A stretch of 64,000 nucleotides of DNA. Source: Epiperipatus broadwayi (taxonomy: Eukaryota > Onychophora > Udeonychophora > Euonychophora > Peripatidae). Of the stretch, positions 1 to 10,839 are shown one piece after another. Position 1 is the first letter of the stretch. Each line of letters starts with the position of its first letter. Location: the NCBI GenBank assembly GCA_028023455.1, contig JAQFVV010006452.1, positions 488,501 through 552,500 of the forward strand. Reading direction: 5' to 3'. The position numbers and the translations under genes are program-made. Under the pieces are notes generated by a model. That model had not been told where the DNA came from. It made no database searches and saw only the letters and a program-made list of their open reading frames with translations.

Positions 1-375
1 TGGACACTTGAGGTCTTTGCAAAATGATTTTCATTTGAACACCATAGTTCCTAAGGGTAGCTCTTTCTATATTTATATAGATTCATATTCAGTATTTATT
101 ATTCTAATAATTTTAATAATCCTATATAAATAAATTACGGCTATTAAATATATAATTCTGAGAATCTAAAATTATTTTTGAAGCAACTAAGTCTGAATAA
201 GATTAATTTTTGTTATATATAAATCAGAGCTTTGAGGATTCTTCTACTAAGTTTTGAGTGAAATAAGATATTATAGCCAATTTCTAAATTACAAATATTT
301 ATCTAATTTCTTATTTATCATAAGATCAGTAGAGGAGGCTTCATGGGGTTGGTTAAGCAACAAGGAAATATAAAC

Positions 376-775
376 ATAAATGGAAAAATATGGGTGATTT
401 AATCAGTAAATTATGTAAGGATAGTGTAGAAAATATTAAGCATCTGTTAATTGAATGTAAATGCCTACAAACAGAAATGGGGCAAATAATAATGTTGTGA
501 GAAAATAAATATAAACAAAGTGGTTATACAAAGAGTGGGTTCTTGATTTTTATGCTGGATTTGGGAAAAGATAAGGGGATTTAGATAGAAAGACCATAGA
601 ATTGACAAAGATAAGGTTATGGAAATGGAATGGAGTAGGATAGAAGAATAATGTGGAAAAAACTTAGGGTGGTAAATGGAAGGGGAATGAAGGTTACTGA
701 CAAGTTTCTCTGGGCATAATGGCTGAGGGATTCCTGACTCTGAAAAAAAAGCCATAATACATCACATCACATCAA
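376..775 (+). mobile_element. 3' end of a non-LTR retrotransposon (LINE), decayed
   Basis: The plus strand around 388-468 reads, in one frame, as a peptide with C-x2-type spacing followed by a HLLIEC-like motif (LCKDSVENIKHLLIEC). That pattern is common in the C-terminal zinc-finger-like region after the reverse transcriptase of several LINE clades. It is followed by about 300 bases of 3' sequence and a short ACATC-type tail near 757-772. A related 3' segment lies on the minus strand at about 27,010-27,260, sharing for example the stretch around a TTCTCTGGGCATAATGGCTGAG-like box. The frame holds stops, so this is a fossil. The clade is not assigned. Confidence 0.5.
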
Positions 776-825
776 ATAAATAGAGAAAATGTAAAATAAA
801 TGAACAAGGTCATGTCTGATCATTT
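773..825 (+). repeat. Direct repeat, copy 1 (pair with 4,853-4,905)
   Basis: About 50 bases starting AAATAAATAGAGAAAATG recur almost unchanged at 4,853-4,905, in the same orientation. The two copies bracket about 4 kb that includes the coiled-coil ORF. They may be the ends of one old element or just a dispersed short repeat. Confidence 0.55.
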
Positions 826-1659
826 CATAGTAATACTTAGCATTTATAAATTTTTTGTTCCAGAGTGAAGGTTTCAATTTTCAGTTGTTATAAACTCCAA
901 TTTGCCTGAGTTAGATGAATAATATGAGTGACCAGACTACTTTTTCTTTCTATATTGTAATTATATTGCAAAATAAAGACAACAACAAGGAAGAAGAAAG
1001 CAAATTGTACTGTGAAGAAGACATACAAGTATATATAGTGTTCCAGAATATTACAGAGGATGATCTACCACTGTTGGTGGTATATCCAGTTACATTTGTG
1101 TAGAGCATAATAGTTTTATTGCATTTGAATATTTTAAGGAATATTAAAATGGATAATGAAATTAAAAAGAATAAAGAGTAGCAGGAAATATTGGAAATTA
1201 ATACTTTTGAAACTAGCTGTGAGGAAGATAACTTAATAACTTTGGATATGGACAATATTCATGCAGATAGTGATTCATGCAATCAAATTAAGTATAAAGT
1301 TATTAATGAAAAAATAAAATGCTTGAGAATGCTACAACATCATCACAATTATACATGATGCAAATTATTAAAACATTATTTAGACAGTTCAAATTGAATA
1401 TAGACAATCAGCATAAAAATAATCAAGAGCAACTGGAGAAAATAAATGAAACATAAAAAGATAGTCATAAAGCTAATCAAAAGTGGATGAATAATTTTTG
1501 CAAACTATTTAAATCAGAACAAAAACTTGAAGATTCAAAACAAATAGATGACGATCAAAAAAATGAGTAAGTACAAATTCAAGAAAAAACAATGCATCAA
1601 ATCATAGACAATGAACAAGATCAATTGCTTTTAAAATTAGAAAATGAATCAACAATATG

Positions 1660-1673
1660 TAATAAACTTTTAA
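1660..1673. repeat. Target-site duplication, left copy
   Basis: TAATAAACTTTTAA recurs exactly at 2,464-2,477, flanking the foldback element. Confidence 0.85.
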
Positions 1674-2063
1674 GTGAGAAGTTGGGACACTAGATTCAAG
1701 AAACCAACTCAAGCTAAGCATTTATCTAAAAGGTATTTCTCAAGAAGAAGATCTAAACCTTTAGACATCTGCATGTCTTTAAAGTCAGCTCTCCAACTGA
1801 AAAAATTATATGGGCCTGAACTTAATTCAGATACTCCATATATTAATAGGCTTAGCCATTTAATTTAGCCAAAGCCCCAACAGCAAAATAATAATAGTAA
1901 TAATAAAAAGTCAGATGTCACAAGACTTATATATAGCTTGCATTTACAAATATGTAAACATAAGAGCATGCTATAACTCTAAACAAGCTTTTATTTTATT
2001 TTTTTATTATGATAAATGCTACTACAAGAGAAGTCATTCAAATCATCTTTATCTTAGATTTTT

Positions 2064-2116
2064 CCAATCCCCAGACTGATTTCAACCTATGGGTCTCATC
2101 AGTGAGGAGTTGGGAC
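2064..2116 (-). ncRNA. Hammerhead ribozyme motif, partly decayed (family 1, copy B)
   Basis: On the minus strand: CUGAUGA (2,102-2,096), stem II GACC-CAUA-GGUU (one G-U pair), GAAA, then a short degraded stem III (AUCAGU) and GUC before the cleavage point. The inner six pairs of stem I are kept. It is the mirror image of the intact copy at 2,255-2,312. Stem III damage makes activity doubtful. Confidence 0.7.
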
Positions 2117-2254
2117 CCTAGAGATTCAAAAAACCAACTCAAGCTAAGCATTTATCTAAAAGGTATTTCTCAAGTTGGAGAGCTGACTTTAAAGACATGC
2201 ATATGTCTAAAGGTTTAGATAAATGCTTAGCTTGAATTGGTTTTTTGAATCTAG

Positions 2255-2312
2255 TGTCCCAAATCCTCACTGATGAGACCCATAGGTCGAAACCGGTCTG
2301 GGGATGGGGACA
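2255..2312 (+). ncRNA. Hammerhead ribozyme, type I, core intact (family 1, copy A)
   Basis: All hammerhead parts are visible. CUGAUGA is at 2,270-2,276. Stem II is GACC (2,277-2,280) with loop CAUA and GGUC (2,285-2,288). GAAA is at 2,289-2,292. Stem III is the self-complementary ACCGGU ending in the GUC triplet, with predicted cleavage after C2298. Stem I pairs UGGGGAU (2,299-2,305) with AUCCUCA (2,263-2,269, one G-U), then a small internal loop (G against AA), then GGGACA (2,307-2,312) with UGUCCC (2,255-2,260). The palindromic stem III has no room for a loop, so cleavage would work best as a dimer of two copies, as known for short-stem-III hammerheads. This is the best preserved family 1 copy. 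Confidence 0.88.
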
Positions 2313-2463
2313 ATCTAAGATAAAGATGATTTGAATGCCTTCTCTTGTAGTAGCATTTATCATAATAAAAAAAAGCTTGTTTAGAGTTATAGCATGCTCT
2401 TACATTTACATATTTTTAAATGCAAGCTACATATAAGTCATGTGACATCTGACTTTTTATTAT

Positions 2464-2477
2464 TAATAAACTTTTAA
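2464..2477. repeat. Target-site duplication, right copy
   Basis: Exact repeat of 1,660-1,673. Confidence 0.85.
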
Positions 2478-2777
2478 ATAAATCTGAACCAAAACTATTA
2501 GAGGAAAATGTACAAAATGAACCCAAACACATTCAAATAAAAGAACCGTTAACAGAAAGTAAATCTGTTGAACAAACACAAATAAGAAATAATGAAGTAC
2601 AACTACTGAAAAAAATTGAAAGCAAACAGGAACTACTAAAACTAAACAACCAAATACATGAGGACAAGTCTGAAAGCTATCAATTAAAGTCAATAAATCA
2701 AAAGAATGTGAAATATTGTATCAATAAACCCAAATGTGATAAACAAATTCAAATAAAATTAGAGTGAAGTTTATTTT

Positions 2778-4680
2778 ATCCTCAAAATCGCCATTAACTC
2801 AAAAACTAGATAAAGACTTGCCTCTCATGATCATTAATTTATTGAATAATGAAATCCAAGAGCACTAATCAAACATTAAGTCTATGGGTTATACAAATGT
2901 ATTGTATTTATACAGAGCTATGCACAAGAAGATTTTATTCAACTTAAACTTTACTTACAATTGTGAAGAAGTAAAACACAATTTTTTCCCACAATTGCTT
3001 TTTCTCCATAATTGCCAAAAAGAAAAAGCCTCCAGATAGACTTTATTATCAAGCTATACCTGAACAATCTTAGGTTATTGAACAAATGGCTGAATAAACA
3101 GCCCATAAAATGCCCAATAGACATCCAAAAGAAAGTTTTAATAAGTACAATCATTTTATTATTATTTTTTTGTTTTTAAGTTAAAGAATTTGAAATGAAC
3201 AATCTATTATTCATTTCAATAAATAAATAAATAATAATTTTTTATGCAAAGTGAATTATGCTAAGTCTATGCAAATTTGTTTAAAAAAACTAAAATGGGG
3301 TTCGAGTAGAAACTAAGTTTTGGGATATAAAAAATCACTTTGCTTTTCTTTTAACCAGAAGGGGATATTATTTCATTCAATCCCAAGATTTTACCATACC
3401 TCATAAATAAAAAGGAAGACTACTATTAACAGATATCTAGATCTAATCTGGAACACATAAACATGATATTTTAAATAATTATGCCTGAAATGAAGAATTA
3501 GCATTTATTTAAATGGAAACTACATATTATCAACTTAAATGGACTTGTAGTATTTATCAGACAGAAAGAAATGGCAGTTGTTTTGTGTGAGTCCTATATT
3601 TAAAGAGTGATTTGAACTTTGTTTAAACAATCTGAATTTGGAAGTAACACTTGCTATACAGATATTATTTTAAAAAAACGGTTAGTTTTTTTTAAAAAAG
3701 AAAGAAATTTATAATAACTTCTCTTTATTTGTCAAAATTTTTTTTTAAAAAAATTATTGTATATTCCATATGTATACTAAGTTTATAAGTTTATATAATT
3801 TATTAATAAAAGGTAAAGTTAATAAAATAATAATAATCATGTAAATGTGATGTAGACATAAAAAGTCACAAATAACCAAAATTAGCATAAAATTATTTCC
3901 ATTAGTCTCATTCATTTGGAGGTAAACTTATATTTGATTACTAAAATTGGATTGTATATAGTTAGATTTATATATGTGTCTGTTCAATGTTTAATAGTTT
4001 GCATATGATCACATCCGTATGGAAAAACACATTTTTATCAGTTTATTGAGTTAGGGATCAATCTCAGAATAGGTCATTCCTGTATAAATTGTACTTGTAT
4101 TAATTTAGGTTTAGGACTCAATAAGGGCCATTCCTTATTGTTATTTTGTAGAAAGTTTATTCAGTTACAGTTCGACCAAAAAAAGCAATCCCTTTATACT
4201 TATTATTATATAAGAGGTTATGCTTAGGAATAGAATCTAAAAAGAACATTTCTTATGATTATTGTAATAATGATAGCATTGATGTCTATCCCATATAGAA
4301 CATATGTATCTGTAAGCACATTGAGACATGATAGTCAAAGAAATGTTATATTTATTAATTCATACATGCATAAAGTTATATTATTAATTCATACATGCAT
4401 AAAGTTATATTTCAGTTATTGAAGGCAATGTTAAAGGTATGGTTAATGTGACATTATCTAAAAATATATTGACACTATGATGTGTAATGGTTAAAGAATG
4501 TTGATAAAGAAATAAATTACATATCAATTAATGATTATAATTTGTAAAAAAAAATATTATTTTATGAGTTGTTAATTTTATTAAAGAAAATAAATTGTAC
4601 TTTAATTAATAATTACACTTCTAAATTAATTATTATTACATCATTTATTATTTCACTTATCTAAGACTGCTTAATCTACA
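2778..4680. other. AT-rich stretch without recognised genes
   Basis: No long frame and no recognised element. A 30-base unit containing TTCATACATGCATAAAG is tandemly doubled at about 4,352-4,411. Loosely similar sentences around 4,045-4,170 (AGGTCATTCCT and GGGCCATTCCT) look like a degenerate repeat. Confidence 0.5.
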
Positions 4681-4706
4681 ATCATTCATAAGGAGAATCA
4701 TAAAGA

Positions 4707-4709
4707 GAA

Positions 4710-4795
<86 letters not shown>
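4707..4795. repeat. (TA)n microsatellite
   Basis: About 90 bases of TA repeat with two short TTTA interruptions. Confidence 0.95.
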
Positions 4796-4796
<1 letters not shown>

Positions 4797-4852
4797 TTTA
4801 TTTCCTGATGCTTAAAGCCAGTTGGTACCCACATAACTTATGTAACTAAATA

Positions 4853-4905
4853 AATAAATAGAGAAAATGTAAAATAAATGAACAATGTCTAGTCTGACCA
4901 TTACA
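4853..4905 (+). repeat. Direct repeat, copy 2 (pair with 773-825)
   Basis: Same orientation and nearly the same sequence as 773-825. It diverges after about 50 bases. Confidence 0.55.
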
Positions 4906-7060
4906 ATATATACATATGCACATATAATGAAACCATTGAACCCATGCCATTTATTTGCAAGACCTCGTGAATAAATTTACAGATAGTTCTGCACAATATA
5001 TCTAACCCTACCCATCATAAACTTTATTTTCTATGTAATACATAGTTGGAGTGCAATATGAAAGTTATAATTGACTATTTGTTAGTCTGCTTTCAGAAAA
5101 GTTTATATTTATCTTGTTAATGAGATTCATTTAAACTTCTTTAGAATTAATAATTTCACTCTTTGTAATCAAGTTTCAATCTTTAGTATTTATATAAATG
5201 TAAGGGACCATATACAAAGATGAAATTCCACCTTGGAGGTTGTCTTGGCACCCACATTAAAATTGTTGTTGTTATTGATATTGATATTGTTTAAGTGTTA
5301 GCTACTATCATATTCATATATTATAACAATATGTGGTGAGGCTTAATAATGAGAAGTTATCTTTAGTATAATTTGTTGCATAAATAATGATATTTTTAAT
5401 GCATTTAAGTTTATTTCTACATCTATAGAAGTGAATAAATGTGAAATGGAGGTTGAAACAATATATTAAGAAATCAAAGAGAAATTTTATTAATATCAAA
5501 ATATATTCAGTAATTAAATAATATATGGTTTCAGGGCAAATACGATATTTATTCAAACTGAAATCTGTTCTAATAAGTGAACACAGATAAATAAAATAAA
5601 ATAAATTAATAAAAATCATCTACAATTTATTTACAATAAATTTAACATGTGAAAGAAAAATGTGTTTGTTAACTTTAATTACTTTGATTATTAACATAAA
5701 CAGTGATTTATAATTTTATTTATAAGAAAGTATTAAACAAAATATCAAGATAAATCTTCTCATAAATTCACATAAGTGCTGAAAAGAGAAAAGTCAAACT
5801 AAAGAATACTGTAAATTATCCTTTTAATACTGTATTTCAATATTTAGTAATCCTTTGGTATGCTTTGCCGTAAAGGAATAGACATATATAAATATGGACT
5901 CTCTAACCCACTCTCTTAAACATACGTTATTGATTATGGGTGTGAACATATATAAATATTGGATTCAAAATTAATTTATCTTACTTGATAATAACTTCTT
6001 TGGAAGTTCTAAATATTAGTAAAGAAATAAAACATAATAATAATAAATAATAATAATAAATAAATGGACTTTTATTAAAGGTCAAGTAAGAGTCTGAACT
6101 TTTATAAGTTTTTAGAAGCAGTCCTTTACCTTGATCTTTTTATGTAATGAAATTTCAAATGTTCTAAAGGCAATTGTATTTTTTCAAGATGATAATTTGA
6201 CTTTATGCTGAGAAGTTTATTGTTCTTGTGATTTCATGAGGTAATGCAGCATTTCTTGGCTATCATGCTCAGTTCATCTGTATGTTTCCTATGGCTTTCA
6301 TCAATAATGGTAGGCTTGTTTTTAATTGTGTGTAGAATAATCTTTTGATTTGAAATTTTTTAAATAAATTGAATTACATTATTGCTGTTACAGTGACAAT
6401 TATTTTATCGAGTATAATTGGGATCTCAGCAAATACATTAACAGGATTTTGGCAATGATCAAGCAATCAGACCCTTGCCTACTTTATTAGTTTTTTTGGC
6501 AGATATTCTTCAAGCTGAAATACTTGTTTTTTTTATGAATGAGTGAAATTTCTGATGTTTATAGCAACTGGATTAAAAAGTAAGTAAAAATTTAATTTCT
6601 TTAATATAATGATATATTTTTCTATTATTGTCCTTACATAAGCATTGTTACAATTCTTCTAGAATTACAGTTGTGCGATGTATTATTTGATTGCCTTTAT
6701 AGAAATTTTTGAGTTATACACACACCTTTAAAACAGTATTTAAAACTCTCTCTAATTAAGTAAATATATATTTAAAATATTTCAAACAATTTTATACAAA
6801 ATCTATAACTATTTAAACAATTACACTACCAAAGATATATATTTTGCTTTATAGTCCAACTAAGAGCTAATTTAGCTAATTTATTTAAGATTTATTTTTT
6901 GATTAATGTCCTCTTGATATTTATTTGTAATTTGTTGAAATAGTTTAATGGAAATGATTTGAAAGTATTTATTGATTGTTTAAATAAAGATTTTCAATAA
7001 AAGTACACTTGCTTGAGACAAATAAAATAGAAACAATAAAACATTTTTTAAATGTAAAAT
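4906..7060. other. AT-rich stretch, nothing recognised
   Basis: Only short, low-complexity frames; no repeat partner was found in the window. A small (AATAAT)n tract lies near 6,036-6,063. Confidence 0.5.
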
Positions 7061-7065
7061 CTACT

Positions 7066-7175
7066 ATATATATAAGTGGTTGTTAAAACCCAGTCAAAAA
7101 AATTCCCATATCAATAACAATCAACAATTTCAAACAGTTAACAATAGAAGTGGAAACCCATTTAGCCTTAAACAT
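7066..7175. repeat. Dispersed repeat copy (partner at 34,940-35,040)
   Basis: The run from TTAAAACCCAGTCAA through a CAATTTCAAACAGTT-like block resembles 34,945-35,035. Both copies abut (TA)n tracts. No coding content. Confidence 0.5.
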
Positions 7176-7206
7176 TATATATATATATATATATTTATTT
7201 TTATTT

Positions 7207-7245
<39 letters not shown>
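7170..7245. repeat. (TA)n tracts with hairpin potential
   Basis: Two TA runs separated by a short non-TA segment. Confidence 0.85.
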
Positions 7246-7248
<3 letters not shown>

Positions 7249-8897
7249 AATAAAAAGAAATACTAAATAAAAATGATAAGGAATTAACTAATTTTGTTGT
7301 TCAAAATATTACATAGAAAAATGGCAAATGGATTTAATGATCAACAATTAATCTATAGTAGTAATATAACAGGCTTGGTTTATGGTTTGTATTTTAAAAT
7401 ATTTAATAAAAATATTGAACAGGAATATAAGAAATGGGTATAGTGCTTAAAAACATTAATTTGACAAATAAAATAACTTTAAAAAGTAAAAAATAAAATA
7501 TTCACATTACTAAAAATACACCAATGAAAAGGCCAATATTGTAATTATTTTTCAAATCATATAAAATTAATTTGAAATACAGCAATCAAATTAATGGTGT
7601 TGTATTTTAACTTTAAAAAAATCACCTAAGGTTTATAATCGAACAATAAGAAAATGAATACAAGAACATACACAAATCAAACAGCAGTAAATGTAAATAA
7701 AATTTGATAGTGAAAGAAAATGAAAAAGATTGGAAATAATCATGAAACACAATTCAATTTCCTACTAATTTTTAAAAAATATTTTAAATCACTGAAGATT
7801 AACAAGAAATGATAGGAAACTAGAAGTTCTTAAATAATTGTATCCCAACATATATATATATATATATAACAATTTTTTTAAGTATTTCCACCAATAATCA
7901 AAAATTCAATTCAGCATGTTTTAATTAGATATTTATATCTTATTAAATTTTCTATAATCTTGATTTATATATTATTAAAAAGAATATTAAACTAAAGATA
8001 GAAAAAAAAACTTATCAATAGTTAATGAATCAATTTTTGAAAAAAATGGATCAAATATTTTATATTTACCATTGTTACTATAAGTAGTTCACATCAAATT
8101 TATGTTGGTAATAGAAATAAAGAGAAGTTTAGAAAAACCGAAAAAAAAATCATAAACTTTATGACAGATGATTTTAATGTAAATATAAAATTCTAGGTTA
8201 CAAAAATACGTAATAAAAAGACTATAACCTTATTGTAAAAAACAATAATATAAAAAAAAAAACATTGAATTTAGAATAAGAAAAGATATTAACATTATTA
8301 AAAATAAACTGAAATACAAATAAAATATCATCTGAAATCAAATGTATTATAATAATGACCAAGTGATAAAATTAAAACAGTAATATATAATAATGTTATA
8401 GCAAACATTTTTGTGAGAGGAATCCTTATAAAAGTGGACAATAAATATATTAAGATGTAATCATTTGTTTTTCCTAAAATGGCAGTATATGGTGTCAAAA
8501 AAATACAAGAAAAAAATTAAAATATATATCTGTAACATAAAAATGTCATACATATAAATAAAATAGTTAGAAAAAATATTAAATAACTACATAAAAATGT
8601 TTATTCAAATAAAATCTCTATTTACTCTTTCTATTGTAATGTTAATAAAATATCTAACGAATATATAAATTTAAGGAAAGAATATCAGAAAATGAAAAGA
8701 TAATGGAAAATAGTTATTTGTTGTAAACCAATAAAAATAGTAGTAATAGTCAAAATTGATGAAAATACTTATTAATAAATTGTTAAATAATAGATTTAAA
8801 AAACTACAGTAAATCAAAAGTTAATATTTGAAAATCAGTGCTTTTTATGAAACATTTATTTTAGTAAAATAATAAATTTATTATTCTTATGCAAATA
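7246..8897. other. Very AT-rich stretch, nothing recognised
   Basis: Poly-A and poly-T runs dominate; no frame is worth calling. A short (TA)n lies at about 7,851-7,868. Confidence 0.5.
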
Positions 8898-8914
8898 TCA
8901 TATATATATATATA

Positions 8915-9384
8915 TGTAAACAAACACGCTTTGACCGTGTTTTTGGTAAAACGCCATCTGTTGATCATAAATACAAGCGTTGGCAAGTTTAACTTGTTTT
9001 TCATAAATGTACCTTTAAAGTTTTTCTTGCAATGATATATATTGCAGAGGCTTCTACTATGTGGAGATACTGAACTGATATCAGACCCATATAGCTATCT
9101 GGCTTGCTATGCTGATTTTGAAGACATTACGTGTCTAAAAAATTCACGCTTGCAAGCTGAATAGAAATTGTTTCATAAATGCTCAGAGTTTAGTGTGTTT
9201 AGATCTAGTTTCTTATTTCCTGTCCTTCACTGATGACAGCAAAATCAGCTTGAAATCATGATCTGAAGGTGGAACTAACGAAAAAGGTAGTGAATGCTTA
9301 CTCTGACGTTTATATAAACAAACATGCTTTGATGGTGTTTTTGGTAAAACGCCATCCGTTGATCATATATATATATATATATAT
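8915..9384 (+). mobile_element. Retrozyme-like unit: about 396-bp period, one HHR (family 3)
   Basis: A block of about 50 bases (containing GTGTTTTTGGTAAAACGCCA) occurs at about 8,917-8,966 and again, in the same orientation, at about 9,314-9,363. The period is therefore about 396 bases. Between the copies lies one complete hammerhead motif (9,224-9,269). One full unit plus a partial repeat with a single ribozyme is the layout expected of retrozyme-like elements made from multimeric or circular RNA. (TA)n tracts lie immediately outside on both sides and hide any target duplication. No protein is encoded. Confidence 0.65.
9224..9269 (+). ncRNA. Hammerhead ribozyme, type I (family 3, copy G)
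   Basis: CUGAUGA at 9,230-9,236. Stem II pairs AGC (9,238-9,240) with GCU (9,248-9,250) around a seven-base loop, with a C/U mismatch next to the core. GAAA is at 9,252-9,255. Stem III is the palindrome AUCAUGAU, then C9263 at the predicted cleavage site. Stem I pairs UGAAGG (9,264-9,269) with CCUUCA (9,224-9,229), six Watson-Crick pairs. The core boxes are intact. The short stem II with a mismatched closing position is the weak point. Confidence 0.75.
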
Positions 9385-9877
9385 TATAGTCTTTAGCTTT
9401 GGGAGAAGCTAAAAAGTCCAATTTTGTGCCAAGACATCTAAAATAAAATAAAAAAACTTATATAGTTTAATTTTGTTATGAATAAATTGATGCTAGTACT
9501 TTATAATGCTATAATTTTTTGTATATGAAAGTTACTATAGCAATATTTTATAGGTTGTACAGCTGGAAAATAATTTTTATACAGCTTAATTTGTAATAGT
9601 TTTAAGTTTAAATAAGTGTTTAGCATGTTAAAGTCTTTAAATTTTTAAATAGCTGGTAACATAGATGATAATTAATGCAACTTTAAGTTAATAATGCTCA
9701 TTTAGGCCTAATTGAATAGATAAAATGTTTCAAAAAGCTTGTATTAATTTTAAAATTAAGAAACCATGTTCAAACGTTATGTTTTGGTTTGCTGGTACTT
9801 AAATTAAATCTATAATATTTTAATTCATTTTAATTTTAACATATAATATTTTATTTAAACATTTTAACTTCATTTAC
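9385..9877. other. AT-rich spacer, nothing recognised
   Basis: No ORF, repeat partner or structured motif seen. Confidence 0.4.
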
Positions 9878-10030
9878 TTATAAAGGTTTAAAATTTGAAA
9901 TACAGGCATTCTTATACCTGGAACTTAATTGGAAATATAGGGGATTTGAACTCAGACTTTCAACCAATGTTCAACTATCCACACCATCTCGTACTACTCA
10001 TACACATAACTACACACATGTAGAAAAGAC

Positions 10031-10092
10031 AAATAATCACCAATATAAGTATTTTGTGCTAAACCAGCACTCATCAGTTGGTCCAGTTTATC
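10031..10092 (-). ncRNA. Hammerhead motif, decayed (family 2, copy H1)
   Basis: Minus strand: CUGAUGA (10,077-10,071), a stem II hairpin with a UGCUG-type arm, then AAAA where GAAA is expected, an AUACUUAU stem III and a UUGGU-type stem I strand. The G-to-A change at the first base of GAAA follows a C and looks like CpG decay. It should abolish cleavage. Confidence 0.65.
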
Positions 10093-10194
10093 CTCTCTTA
10101 CACACCCATATATATATATATATTATAACGACATATTTATATATCATTACAATATATATATATATATATATAATCAATGCATATGTGTGGGAGA

Positions 10195-10257
10195 AGATAA
10201 TCTGGTTCAACTGATGTGTGCTGGTTCAGCAAAAAATATGTATATTGGTGATTATTT
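10195..10257 (+). ncRNA. Hammerhead motif, decayed (family 2, copy H2)
   Basis: CUGAUGU replaces CUGAUGA at 10,211-10,217. Stem II GUGCUG/CAGCA is shortened and GAAA is lost within an A run. The UUGGUGAUUAUU stem I strand is kept. A non-functional relative of copy H3. Confidence 0.6.
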
Positions 10258-10667
10258 GTCTTTTCTACATGTGTGTGGTCATGTGTATCAGTAATATGAG
10301 ATGGTGTTGATAGTTGAAGGTTGCTTAAAAGTCTGAGTTCAAATCCCATATATTTATAATTAAGTTTCAGGTATAAGAATGTCTGTATTTCAAATCTTAC
10401 ACATAAAGCCTGAATTCTTCCCATCTCTCATCTATGTATTTAAATGGATAGTGTCTTATACATGAGGGTCAGAGTAACTTGAGGTCAACATGGGTATAAC
10501 AACAATATTGGCATCAGCATGGGATTTGGGCATTCTATCACCAGATTTTCAATGGTATGAATGGATGAAGAGTTGGAGGTTAGAGTAGATTGAAGCCTGT
10601 CCATTAAAGTATAAAGATTTGCTATCTTAATATAAACTGAGCACTGATTATATGTGTGTGTGGAAGA

Positions 10668-10738
10668 TGATAATCTGGACCAACTGATGAGTGCTGATTC
10701 AGCACAAAATATGTATGTTGGTGATTATTTGTCTGTTA
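10668..10738 (+). ncRNA. Hammerhead motif (family 2, copy H3), GAAA changed to AAAA
   Basis: CUGAUGA (10,684-10,690) is followed by a perfect six-pair stem II, GUGCUG-AUU-CAGCAC. Position G12 of GAAA is A. Stem III is AUAUGUAU. Stem I pairs UUGGU with ACCAA, then GAUUAUU with GAUAAUC across a small bulge. The architecture is complete apart from the catalytic G12. Confidence 0.7.
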
Positions 10739-10839
10739 TACATGTGTGGTCATGTGCATAAGTAGTATGAGATGGTGTGGATAATTGAAGGTTTCTTGAA
10801 AGTCCGAGTTCAAATTCCCTATATTTATAAAGGATTTAA

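Larger units (their letters stand above)
1674..2463. mobile_element. HHR-bearing foldback element (family 1), 790 bp
   Basis: Bounded by a perfect 14-bp TSD. The interior from about 1,905 to 2,460 is a near-perfect inverted repeat with arms of roughly 270 bases meeting near 2,175-2,180. Each arm carries a hammerhead motif or its decayed version: minus strand about 2,064-2,116 and plus strand 2,255-2,312. The first 230 bases (1,674-1,905) repeat the part of an arm next to the ribozyme and are related to 19,750-19,960. No protein is encoded. The TSD length and lack of a transposase suggest RNA-mediated insertion with enzymes from another element. Penelope-like RT fossils lie at 20.9-25.4 kb. 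Confidence 0.8.
915..2770 (+). pseudogene. Decayed coiled-coil ORF (Lys/Glu/Asn/Gln-rich), interrupted by an HHR foldback element
   Basis: Several stop-broken frames between 915 and 1,660 encode polar, charged sequence with heptad-like Gln/Glu/Lys/Leu spacing. The frame running into 1,660 continues in register at 2,464 after the inserted element at 1,674-2,463 and its 14-base target duplication are removed. It then runs on without a stop to about 2,765. At least two further in-frame TAA codons (near 1,454 and 1,568) show it was already dead or has since decayed. There are no catalytic motifs and no CCHC knuckle. It could be a gag-like or ORF1-like protein of an old retroelement. No function is claimed. 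Confidence 0.45.
9878..10839. mobile_element. Compound family 2 HHR element (three units)
   Basis: Unit 1 (about 9,893-10,105, minus) and unit 2 (about 10,178-10,400, plus) form an inverted repeat around (TA)n. Unit 3 (about 10,440-10,824, plus) follows in direct orientation and includes the longer 5' part of the family that is also at 50,150-50,390. Each unit carries one hammerhead-like motif. The outer flanks share a near-duplicate: TTATAAAGGTTTAA at 9,878 and TTATAAAGGATTTAA at 10,825. This suggests the whole cluster inserted as one piece. No protein is encoded. Confidence 0.65.

Noticed and set aside
7066-7175. Short repeated segments as a possible CRISPR-like array
   Set aside because: Only two copies far apart, no regular spacing, and the genome is clearly eukaryotic.
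10137-10424. 95-codon minus-strand frame
   Set aside because: It crosses the (TA)n loop and the inverted arm of a family 2 ribozyme element, whose similarity to other copies is at the nucleotide level.
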